DNA from: Actinobacteria bacterium IMCC26256
GTDB taxonomy: Bacteria > Actinomycetota > Acidimicrobiia > IMCC26256
Direction: 5' to 3'
DNA length: 64,000 nt
Assembly (NCBI GenBank): GCA_001023575.1
Contig: CP011489.1
Location: 1,239,001 to 1,303,000 of the forward strand
Part shown: one piece after another, positions 53,709 through 61,173 of the stretch
Numbering within the stretch: the stretch's first letter is position 1
Layout: each line of letters begins with the position of its first letter
Made by a program: the position numbers and the translations under genes
The notes under the pieces: generated by a model
Database searches by the model: none
The model's input: the letters and a program-made list of their open reading frames with translations, nothing else
Told to the model about the DNA's origin: nothing

Positions 53709-54251
53709 TTAGCCCATCGGAAATGCGACTGTGTCAATTACGTGGATCACGCCATTGCATGTCTCAATGTCAGTGGTAACAACTTTTCCACCTGCATAGG
53801 TGACACCAGCATCAGAGACGACTATCTCTGCCTCTTCACCATTCACAGTAACAACCTTCTGCGAACCTGGCTTTAGATCAGCTGCCATTACTTTGCCACC
53901 CACAACGTGGTAGGTGAGGATAGATGTCAGCTTCTCTTTGTCGGCAAGGACTGCATCGAGATCGGCTGCAGGGATCTTCGCAAACGCCTCGTTCGTCGGG
54001 GCGAATACCGTAAAGGGACCTTCGCCGTTGAGGGTATCAACAAGGCCAGCCTCTGTTACCGCCGCAACGAGGGTAGAGAAGTCAGGGTTCCCAACTGCTA
54101 CGTCAACAATTGTGTTGTCGCACTTTGTAGGTGCCGCGGCTGTAGTTGTGGTGGGCTTCTCCGCTGTCTCATCGTCGCTGCTGCAAGCAGCAAATCCCAT
54201 TGAGAGTAGGGACATAACACCAATGCTTACTATCAACTTTCGTAATTTCAC
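53709..54251 (-). CDS. Fasciclin-domain lipoprotein
   Basis: This is a 180-residue protein. The signal peptide has a basic start and lipobox GFAACS (Cys near residue 23). After an Asp/Thr/Ala linker comes one FAS1 domain: FSTLVAAVTEAGLVDTLNGEGPFTVFAPTNEAFAKIPA, then YHVVGGKVMAADL and ETCNGVIHVIDTVAFPM. FAS1 domains mediate adhesion or carbohydrate binding. It is monocistronic, attached to the outer face of the membrane. Confidence 0.93.
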   Translation of the reverse strand: MKLRKLIVSIGVMSLLSMGFAACSSDDETAEKPTTTTAAAPTKCDNTIVDVAVGNPDFSTLVAAVTEAGLVDTLNGEGPFTVFAPTNEAFAKIPAADLDAVLADKEKLTSILTYHVVGGKVMAADLKPGSQKVVTVNGEEAEIVVSDAGVTYAGGKVVTTDIETCNGVIHVIDTVAFPMG

Positions 54252-54403
54252 TATTTCTCCGTCTGTTGGTTATTCGGATAGGCAAACACGAAACTTTGAT
54301 AATCTCATAAAGATAGGTATCAAGCCCGCGGGCGAATAGTACATACGTTCGCAGAACGGATAACGACCGGGGAAAGTTAATAACAGGTAAACGAACGAGT
54401 CTG

Positions 54404-54730
54404 TTACTGCTGTCCCCGGGGAAGTCCGTGGCCGAAAAAACCACCTACTGGGCGAGCATGAGCGTGGTAGTGATCTGGGATATTGCGCATGTTGTCATCA
54501 ACAAAATGCTCAAATGTGAAATGCGTCTCAACTACATTTGCAAGTTTTTCATGCATATATGACTTTAAGTCACTCGCCGGCGAGGTGCTGTGAACTCTCC
54601 AGACAACCATCGGCACTGCGCATATCTCGCACTCAGCAATCCAACAAACGTCGTCTTCGTAGAACCACTCGGTTAGACGAGCCGCTTCACATAGATCGCA
54701 ATGCTCCGGTCCGGGGAATGCACTGGGCAT
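54404..54730 (-). CDS. Small CxxC protein coupled to trpA
   Basis: Starting at ATG 54730, the protein has 108 residues and two Cys pairs, CDLC (about residue 11) and CEIC (about residue 35), which could bind zinc or iron. A His-rich motif (DDNMRNIPDHYHAHARPVG) is near the C-terminus. The start lies 1 base after the trpA stop, with Shine-Dalgarno AAGGAG seven bases upstream inside the trpA end, so it is a member of the trp operon. I do not recognise a family; a HIT-like or zinc-ribbon fold is possible. Function unknown. Confidence 0.7.
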   Translation of the reverse strand: MPSAFPGPEHCDLCEAARLTEWFYEDDVCWIAECEICAVPMVVWRVHSTSPASDLKSYMHEKLANVVETHFTFEHFVDDNMRNIPDHYHAHARPVGGFFGHGLPRGQQ

Positions 54731-54731
54731 C

Positions 54732-55508
54732 TCAGACTCCTTCGTCAAGGCCAGCGCGTAGCGTGGCGACGAAATCCCCAGCCTCCCTTGGAGATGCCCC
54801 TTCCAACAATCTGCGCACTAACGCACTCCCGACAATCACGCCGTCGGCCGCTCCAGATGCCTCTCTGGCTTGTTTCGGATTAGAGATTCCTAGACCTAGA
54901 AGCACAGGTTTATCAGTCGCGTTCTTCAGTCTTGTCCCCATCTGAAGCGCCTCAGAGGAGACTGATTCGCGTTCACCTGTCACACCTAATAACGCTATTC
55001 CGTAGACAAAGCCATGTGATCGTTCGCAGATCGTTGCCAAGCGTTCATCCGTAGTTGTTGGGGCTGCGAGCAGCACAGTCTCAATACCTGCATTGGTGGC
55101 TGCATCAGCCCACTCATCGATTTCGTCTACCGGTAGATCTGGAACTATTGCACCATCAACACCCGCTGATGCGAGTGCCTCAGCAAACCTCACATGACCA
55201 AAATGATGCACAGGGTTGTAATAGGTCATCACAACAAGAGGCACATCTATGTCTAGGGCAGCGAGTTCGGCTACGACGCCGTAAGGAGTTGCACCACGCA
55301 GGAGTGCCTGCTGCGAGGCAGCCTGAATCACAGGGCCATCCATAATTGGATCCGAGAATGGAATCCCGATCTCAATCGCATCCGCTCCACGGGCTGCTAC
55401 CTCTTCAATCGTTGCGAGCCAGTCATCATTTATCCCACCAGTTATATAAGGGACAAGCAGTCGTCGCTCGCGATCACGTTGAGCGCGTAAATGGGACTCA
55501 AGATTCAT
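54732..55508 (-). CDS. trpA: Tryptophan synthase alpha chain
   Basis: This is a 258-residue TIM barrel. VPYITGGIND, then EIGIPFSDPIMDGPVIQ with the catalytic Glu and Asp, and MTYYNPVHHFG mark the active site. It cleaves indole-3-glycerol phosphate to indole. The start overlaps the trpB stop by one base (TGATG). Usual length. Confidence 0.96.
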   Translation of the reverse strand: MNLESHLRAQRDRERRLLVPYITGGINDDWLATIEEVAARGADAIEIGIPFSDPIMDGPVIQAASQQALLRGATPYGVVAELAALDIDVPLVVMTYYNPVHHFGHVRFAEALASAGVDGAIVPDLPVDEIDEWADAATNAGIETVLLAAPTTTDERLATICERSHGFVYGIALLGVTGERESVSSEALQMGTRLKNATDKPVLLGLGISNPKQAREASGAADGVIVGSALVRRLLEGASPREAGDFVATLRAGLDEGV

Positions 55509-56743
55509 CAGTCTTTACTCAAATCAAGGAGTTCAGATACTTGCTGAGCGTCTTTGTCTCCACGGCCAGACATTGTCAGCACAACACTCGAACCCTTGGG
55601 GATCATTTTCCCAGCATCACGCGCCAACCAACCGACAGCATGCGCAGGCTCTAGGGCTGGAACAATCCCCTCTGTAATCGATAGGAGCTTGAAACCAGCA
55701 AGGGCCTCCTCATCAGTAGCGGAGACGTACTCGGCTCGGCCATCTGCACTCAAGGAGGCGTGCTCGGGCCCGACCCCGGGGTAGTCAAGACCTGCACTAA
55801 TTGAGTGGGCCTCAAGGATCTGCCCCTCTTCATCCTGCAAATACTGCGATCTTGCGCCGTGCAGAATTCCGGGGACGCCACGGCTCAGCGAGGCGCCATG
55901 CTGCCCGGACTCAAGACCGAGTCCTGCCGCCTCAACTCCAATAAGGCGCGACTTGGTATTGAGGAAACCTGCGAAGGTACCCATAGCGTTGCTGCCGCCA
56001 CCTACGCACGCCACTACAAAATCAGGGTCGCCACCGAGTACAGCACGAGCTTGCTCACGGGCTTCGTCGCCCACAACTCGCTGAAATTCGCGAACAATCC
56101 ACGGATAGGGATGGGGCCCAACTACAGAGCCAATGCAGTAATAAGTGTCTTCAACACTCGCAACCCAGTCGCGCATTGCGTCGTTGATCGCATCTTTTAA
56201 GGTTCCGCTACCTGAGGTTACGGGCACTACTTCGGCACCGAGAAGTCGCATCCTCCACACGTTTAAAGCCTGGCGTTCAACATCCACAGCGCCCATGAAG
56301 ACCTTGCACTCGAGACCGAACAGTGCTGCCGCAGTTGCCGTCGCTACTCCGTGCTGACCTGCACCGGTCTCTGCGATTACTTTCTGTTTCCCCATACGTT
56401 TGGCGAGAAGGGCTTGTCCGAGAACGTTATTAATCTTGTGAGAACCGGTATGAGTTAGATCTTCTCGCTTAAGTAATACCCGAATACCAAACAGCTCGGA
56501 GAGATTGTGGCACTCAGTCAGTGGTGTCGGCCTGCCCGCGTAAGACGCGAGTAAGCCCCCAAGCTCGGCTCGGAAATCCTCCGAGTACCAAGCCTTGCGG
56601 AACTCAGCCTCAAGTTGCTCTAGTGCTGCAACGAGCGTCTCTGGGACAAAACGCCCTCCGAATTCACCAAACCTTCCAAGTCCTTCCGGGGCTGGTCCAG
56701 GTGGGTCAAGGCGGACTCCGCCACCTCTATGTGGTGCTGCCAT
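55508..56743 (-). CDS. trpB: Tryptophan synthase beta chain
   Basis: This is a 411-residue PLP enzyme. [14 protein letters not shown] carries the PLP Lys, [13 protein letters not shown] the phosphate-binding loop, and GRFVPETLV the N-terminal signature. It condenses indole with serine. Its Shine-Dalgarno is GGGAG, 8 bases before ATG 56743. The preceding gap carries hairpins that may affect translation. Confidence 0.97.
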   Translation of the reverse strand: MAAPHRGGGVRLDPPGPAPEGLGRFGEFGGRFVPETLVAALEQLEAEFRKAWYSEDFRAELGGLLASYAGRPTPLTECHNLSELFGIRVLLKREDLTHTGSHKINNVLGQALLAKRMGKQKVIAETGAGQHGVATATAAALFGLECKVFMGAVDVERQALNVWRMRLLGAEVVPVTSGSGTLKDAINDAMRDWVASVEDTYYCIGSVVGPHPYPWIVREFQRVVGDEAREQARAVLGGDPDFVVACVGGGSNAMGTFAGFLNTKSRLIGVEAAGLGLESGQHGASLSRGVPGILHGARSQYLQDEEGQILEAHSISAGLDYPGVGPEHASLSADGRAEYVSATDEEALAGFKLLSITEGIVPALEPAHAVGWLARDAGKMIPKGSSVVLTMSGRGDKDAQQVSELLDLSKD

Positions 56744-56865
56744 CGAATTGCTCCCGTTGATTGAGGACTAAATGCGCTGAAAGATTCTGCAATGCAGAAT
56801 GTTGTCATTCGAGATTGCTCCCAATGTTACGGGAGACAACGGGTTAAACAACAAAGGAGAAGGGA
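56744..56865 (-). promoter_or_regulatory. trpF-trpB intercistronic hairpins and alternative pairing
   Basis: On the minus strand, CTCCCGT (56829-56835) can pair with GGGAG in its own hairpin (56818-56822, with an outer stem GTTGT/ACAAC) or with the trpB Shine-Dalgarno ACGGGAG (56751-56757). Between them, ATTCTGC/GCAGAAT (56784-56800) forms a 7-base-pair hairpin followed by CTTT. This could be a weak terminator or switch. It is seen by eye and not folded by software. Confidence 0.4.
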
Positions 56866-57600
56866 TCAGACGATGCGGAGCGATGGAGGTCCCGGCCGCT
56901 CAGCGTCCCGACTCTGACCAGGATTGCCCTCACCATCTAAATCCCAGTCGTATGGGCGCAGCGTCTCAACATTCTGGGGCTCCGCAAGCAGAGCATCACC
57001 AGCCTCTTTGGCCGAGGAGATGAACCGCCTTAATTTGCGAGCGTCTTTTCTCCCCGGCGCAGACTCGACCCCTGTAGCTACATCAACGCCCCACGGCCTT
57101 ACCTGCGCAATCGCAGCCGCTATGTTCTCCGGATTCAATCCGCCTGCAAGCATCAACCTCAGTCCGCCCGGTATTCCCTCGGCTAGGGACCAGTCAAAGA
57201 CTTGCCCTGTACCGGGAGCGGGGGAATCAATCAGTACAACATCTGCTGGACCTGCTGCAGCGGCTGCGATGCCTCGATCATGAGCCGCGAAGGCCTGAAT
57301 AACAAAAGAGAGCCGAGCCCTAACCCACTGAACCTCTGTAATTGGTTCATGCCCATGGAGCTGAGCTCCTGATAGACCGCACCGCTGCACAATCTCAACG
57401 ACTCGCTCCGGTCTCTCATTTCTAAAGACGCCGAACGTCGCAATCCCAGGCGGAATTCTCTTGATGATGTCGCGAACGTGCTCGCTACTCATCAATCGAG
57501 GGCTCCCCGCAGCGAAAATAAACCCCAGGGCATCAGCGCCCATGGCGACAGAGAGAAGTGCATCCTCTTCGTTGGTAATTCCGCAGATCTTTACAAACAT
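56866..57600 (-). CDS. trpF: Phosphoribosylanthranilate isomerase
   Basis: This is a 244-residue TIM barrel. KICGITNEEDAL carries the catalytic Cys, QLHGHEP and DSPAPGTGQVFDW follow, and LAGGLNPENIAAAI and VDVATGVESAPGRKD are phosphate-binding loops. The typical enzyme has about 205 residues; the last 40 here (AEPQNVETLRPYD onward) are a polar extension. It converts phosphoribosylanthranilate to carboxyphenylaminodeoxyribulose phosphate. It follows trpC after 73 bases. Confidence 0.93.
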   Translation of the reverse strand: MFVKICGITNEEDALLSVAMGADALGFIFAAGSPRLMSSEHVRDIIKRIPPGIATFGVFRNERPERVVEIVQRCGLSGAQLHGHEPITEVQWVRARLSFVIQAFAAHDRGIAAAAAGPADVVLIDSPAPGTGQVFDWSLAEGIPGGLRLMLAGGLNPENIAAAIAQVRPWGVDVATGVESAPGRKDARKLRRFISSAKEAGDALLAEPQNVETLRPYDWDLDGEGNPGQSRDAERPGPPSLRIV

Positions 57601-57673
57601 TGATCAAAATCTAACCCGCGATGGGTCGCATAGATGGGAAATATCCTGATTTTCGCCCCGAAACAAGAAAGGA

Positions 57674-58474
57674 TTAACGCGACGAGACTGAAACAGCAGA
57701 CATAGCGGCAACCAGCGATGACGGGTCGGGGTGGCGCACTAAGGCCTCGCCGACCAGCACGGCATTAAACCCTGCATCTGCCATCTTTGCTGCATCCTCA
57801 AGACTCCGGATGGCGCTCTCTGCAACGGCAACAACCCCCGGAGGAATTTGAGTCGCTAGTGCTGCTACCCCCTCTCGATCCTCAGCGAAGTCCGCAAGGT
57901 TCCGAGCATTAACTCCAACAATCCCTAGACCGAGACCCACAACTCTCTCAACTTCATCCTCCGAGTGCGCCTCCACAAGTACACCCATCCCGAGAGATAC
58001 TGCGCAAGCGTGAAGGTCCATCAGTAGCGAATCCTCAGGGATTGCTGCGAGAATGAGAAGAATGGCGTCCGCTCCGATTGCTCGAGACTCATAGATTTGA
58101 ACCTCGTCAATAATAAAATCCTTTCGCAGCACAGGGATGCTCATCGCTGCCCGAGCGTTCTGGAGATCTGCGACGGAGCCCCCGAAATACTGCTGGTCGG
58201 TAAGCACGCTCATCGCAGCAGCCCCGCCCTGCTCATAGCAGAGCGCCATCATGCTTGGGTCTAAGTTCGGTGCCAATTCACCCTTAGAGGGTGACCTACG
58301 TTTGAACTCCGAGATTACTTTCAGGTGCGAGTCCCGAACAGATAGCGCGCCCAAAAAATCACGAGGTGGCTCTGCATCTAGAGCAGTCCGTCGAAGCAGG
58401 TCGCGGGTTTGAGGTAGACGTAAGACTGTGACCTCGTCGCGCTTAGTCGCAAGAATTTCATTTAGCACACTCAC
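57674..58474 (-). CDS. trpC: Indole-3-glycerol phosphate synthase
   Basis: This is a 266-residue TIM barrel. VISEFKRRSPSKGEL carries the catalytic Lys and Glu, VLRKDFIIDEVQIYE the second Lys, LVEAHSEDEV the Glu, GVNARNLADF the ring-binding strand, and AVLVGEALVRHPDP the phosphate loop. It is a single-domain enzyme, separate from trpF. It follows the ygfZ-like gene by 35 bases. Confidence 0.96.
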   Translation of the reverse strand: MSVLNEILATKRDEVTVLRLPQTRDLLRRTALDAEPPRDFLGALSVRDSHLKVISEFKRRSPSKGELAPNLDPSMMALCYEQGGAAAMSVLTDQQYFGGSVADLQNARAAMSIPVLRKDFIIDEVQIYESRAIGADAILLILAAIPEDSLLMDLHACAVSLGMGVLVEAHSEDEVERVVGLGLGIVGVNARNLADFAEDREGVAALATQIPPGVVAVAESAIRSLEDAAKMADAGFNAVLVGEALVRHPDPSSLVAAMSAVSVSSR

Positions 58475-58509
58475 TAAGCCACCACTTTAGAAAGCCGGCA
58501 AATCGTCGG

Positions 58510-59178
58510 TCATGTTGCGACCGGTCGTTCCAGAACCCTAACCACGGTTCCAGAGACCTCAAGGGTTGACCCAATCTCTACCTCTCTGCGGACATAACCC
58601 AGTGCAAACCCTGGGGCAGAACTCGTAATCTCCCCCACAACCTTCCCACCTTGGAGGAGAGAGTCACCCTTAACAAGGGTGACTTCTGAGCTATTCGTGA
58701 TTAGTCGCAGGTGCCTATTTACATGCCCACGACTATCAATACGGCAGACCAACTCCTGACCAACGAAGCAGCCTTTTGTGAATGAGACTGATTCGATCTC
58801 AAGAGCAGCCTCTTGAGGAATCACCGATGAGTCGAGGTCAAAACCCATACGCGGAGTTCCATTTTGTATGCGCTCCAACTCACTCTGATCGCTGGGCTCA
58901 TCTCCTAGCGACTCAAGACTGACCTCAACTGCTGTTCGAATTTTGTAACGAGATAGAACGTTCTTCAGGGCCTCTCCCCATCCAGAGTCTGTGTCAAGCA
59001 GAGCGTCATCTCCTTCCCGCACTACGCCAAGGAGGACCTCTACCTTTCCCTGAGGGGTGAGCATTAATGCTGAGCGACGCTCGCCTTGCTCCATGCCAAG
59101 TACATCCTGCGAGAGAAGGCTCTGCAGAAAACTCCAAGTATCAGCTCCTGTTACGCGAACTACATCTTTATCGTTCAT
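58510..59178 (-). CDS. ygfZ: YgfZ-like folate-binding protein
   Basis: This is a 222-residue protein of the GcvT/YgfZ fold. FTKGCFVGQELVCRID is the YgfZ hallmark (K-G-C-x-x-G-Q-E, Cys near residue 138), and the N-terminus shows RVTGADTWSFLQSLLSQDV. YgfZ assists iron-sulfur protein maintenance with tetrahydrofolate. It is shorter than the E. coli protein. Its ATG shares a base with the trpE stop (TGATG), placing it firmly within the trp operon between trpE and trpC. Confidence 0.9.
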   Translation of the reverse strand: MNDKDVVRVTGADTWSFLQSLLSQDVLGMEQGERRSALMLTPQGKVEVLLGVVREGDDALLDTDSGWGEALKNVLSRYKIRTAVEVSLESLGDEPSDQSELERIQNGTPRMGFDLDSSVIPQEAALEIESVSFTKGCFVGQELVCRIDSRGHVNRHLRLITNSSEVTLVKGDSLLQGGKVVGEITSSAPGFALGYVRREVEIGSTLEVSGTVVRVLERPVAT

Positions 59179-60722
59179 CAGGAACCCATCTCCTTAGTAG
59201 ACCCAAAAATGCGCTTCGAAGCCTCAGCCGCCGTGAGCAGGGCCCGCGCCTTGTTATGGCACTCAAGATCCTCGAGCGCTGGGTCAGAATCAGCGACGAC
59301 CCCTGCACCTGCTTGAACCGATGCTTTCCCATCGCGCCAGAGCATGGTGCGAATCGTAATGGCAGTATCAAGATTGCCGGAGAAATCAAGGTAGCCAACT
59401 ACGCCCGCGTATGGACCGCGTTTCACTGGCTCAAGTTCGTCAATGATCTCCATTGCCCTTACCTTTGGAGCTCCACTAACTGTTCCAGCAGGGAATGTAG
59501 CCCTCAAAACATCAACCGCAGATTTTCCCTCCGCCAACTCGCCGGAGACCTGGCTCGTTATGTGCATGACGTGGCTATAGCGCTCAAGCGACATCAGTTC
59601 ATCCATCTTCTCGGTTCCGAACTTCACGACACGCCCGAGATCATTACGAGCAAGGTCGACAAGCATCACGTGCTCGGCTCGCTCCTTTGGGTGCTCCATT
59701 AGTTCTGCCGCTAACACGTCGTCATGTGCGTCGTCGCGTCCTCGAAAACGAGTACCAGCAATTGGTCGGCTTATTACTCTGCCTCCAAGAACCTGCACCA
59801 TCGGTTCAGGCGAGGATCCAACGAGGGTTACGTCATTATTGCGTAACAAATACATATACGGAGAGGGATTTACTAAGCGCAGAACCCTATAAACAGAGAA
59901 GGGATCGAACTCACCCTCTAGGTCGAAGCGTTGAGAGAGTACAACCTGGAATATGTCTCCGGCGAGTATGTGCTCTTTAGCGGCTTCAATACTTAGTTGA
60001 AACTCCTCAGAACTAAGCGCAGTCGTATGAGGAGGCAGGTCCGTTAAACGTGAGGCTGGTGGCGCAACAGGAGGATACGGAAGTGGCTGCCCGAGGCTAT
60101 TGACGCGTGTTGCAATCTTCTTGAGAGCAGCATCGTATAAAGCATCGAGTGCTTGACCCGATTCATTACCCTTGAGAAATACGTTCTCCATTAGATATAG
60201 ACGCTGGGCAAAATGATCAAATGCCGTGACGTGACCCGTAACTGTCAGTACCGCATCTGGCCAGCCAAGATCATCTGCCGGAGCATTTCGTAGGTACTCA
60301 ACCTCGCGCACGACGTCGTAGCCGAGATACCCGACCACTCCACCGTGGAAGGGCGGTAGATCCTCAAAACTGGGTGCCTTGTAATGCGAGAGCAGAGCCT
60401 CAATAGCATTGAGTGCACCGCTATCGGTAGGTACGCCAACAGGAATCTCACCAGTCACCACTACATCGTTTCCTCGAGCCACAAGAGTGAGCTCAGGGTC
60501 GCTCCCAATAAACGAGAAACGACCCCACCGAACGCCATGTTCAACAGACTCGAGTAAAAAGCCGTCACTATCGCCCACCAATTTCGCAAATACGCTGACA
60601 GGCGTCTCAAAATCCGCAAGCAGCGTTCTCCAGATAGGAACGACTGTGAACTTTGTCGCTAATTCGCGAAACTCTCCACGTGTAGGTCGCGCAGCTCCAG
60701 CAAGTTTCTGTTCCACGTTCAT
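59178..60722 (-). CDS. trpE: Anthranilate synthase component I
   Basis: Starting at ATG 60722 (MNVEQKLAG) it has 514 residues. The N-terminal domain carries PVSVFAKLVGD and the Trp-feedback-like ESVEHGVRWGRFSFIG (LLES..E). The chorismate domain has VVLSQRFDLE, RPIAGTRFRGRDD, ELMEHPKERAEHVMLVDLARNDLGRV, PAGTVSGAPKVRAMEIIDELEP and AGAGVVADSDP. It aminates chorismate with ammonia from TrpG, which is not in the window. It overlaps hisI by 4 bases. An upstream in-frame start would add 22 residues inside hisI. Confidence 0.96.
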   Translation of the reverse strand: MNVEQKLAGAARPTRGEFRELATKFTVVPIWRTLLADFETPVSVFAKLVGDSDGFLLESVEHGVRWGRFSFIGSDPELTLVARGNDVVVTGEIPVGVPTDSGALNAIEALLSHYKAPSFEDLPPFHGGVVGYLGYDVVREVEYLRNAPADDLGWPDAVLTVTGHVTAFDHFAQRLYLMENVFLKGNESGQALDALYDAALKKIATRVNSLGQPLPYPPVAPPASRLTDLPPHTTALSSEEFQLSIEAAKEHILAGDIFQVVLSQRFDLEGEFDPFSVYRVLRLVNPSPYMYLLRNNDVTLVGSSPEPMVQVLGGRVISRPIAGTRFRGRDDAHDDVLAAELMEHPKERAEHVMLVDLARNDLGRVVKFGTEKMDELMSLERYSHVMHITSQVSGELAEGKSAVDVLRATFPAGTVSGAPKVRAMEIIDELEPVKRGPYAGVVGYLDFSGNLDTAITIRTMLWRDGKASVQAGAGVVADSDPALEDLECHNKARALLTAAEASKRIFGSTKEMGS

Positions 60723-61096
60723 AGCGCGCCGGGGGTAGCGCCAGAGCCGAAGTCGCGAAAAAAGCATGACCTCTCGCCCGTGTGGCAAGCACCGTTGCCC
60801 TCTTGCTCGACGATAAAAAGGATCGCATCAACGTCGCAGTCATAAGCAGCGCGACGTATGAATTGACGGTCTCCGGAGGTCTCTCCCTTGCACCAAAACT
60901 CTTGCCTGCTTCTGCTCCAGAACCAAGTGCGGCCTGTCTCAAGGCTCTTGCGAAGAGACTCCTCGTTGACCCATGCAAGCATCAAAACCTGCCCTGTCGA
61001 CTCCTCTTGGACGATCGCAGTGGCCAAGCCATCTTGACTCCACCGCACAGAGGCGATCTCGTGTTCAGTAAAAGTAATGGGCTCGGCGATTGGCAT
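60719..61096 (-). CDS. hisI: Phosphoribosyl-AMP cyclohydrolase
   Basis: Starting at ATG 61096 (MPIAEPITFTEHEI) it has 125 residues. Metal motifs SRSRQEFWCKGETSGDRQFI, YDCDVDAILFIVEQEGNGACHTGERSCFF carry the zinc Cys and magnesium Asp. It opens the purine ring of PR-AMP in histidine synthesis. It is the HisI domain only, without the HisE fusion. It is the first gene of the trp operon, a hisI-trpE linkage also seen in other Actinobacteria. A longer frame upstream is not coding. Confidence 0.94.
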   Translation of the reverse strand: MPIAEPITFTEHEIASVRWSQDGLATAIVQEESTGQVLMLAWVNEESLRKSLETGRTWFWSRSRQEFWCKGETSGDRQFIRRAAYDCDVDAILFIVEQEGNGACHTGERSCFFRDFGSGATPGAL

Positions 61097-61173
61097 CCCT
61101 GAGAGCGTAGCCAATGCCCGGGTCAAAATTCGATGGTTTAGGTGTAAGACCCTCCCCGTGCGAGAATGCCCGA

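Noticed and set aside
60723-60788. Upstream start of TrpE
   Set aside because: The extra 22 residues lie inside hisI; ATG 60722 overlaps the hisI stop as ATGA.
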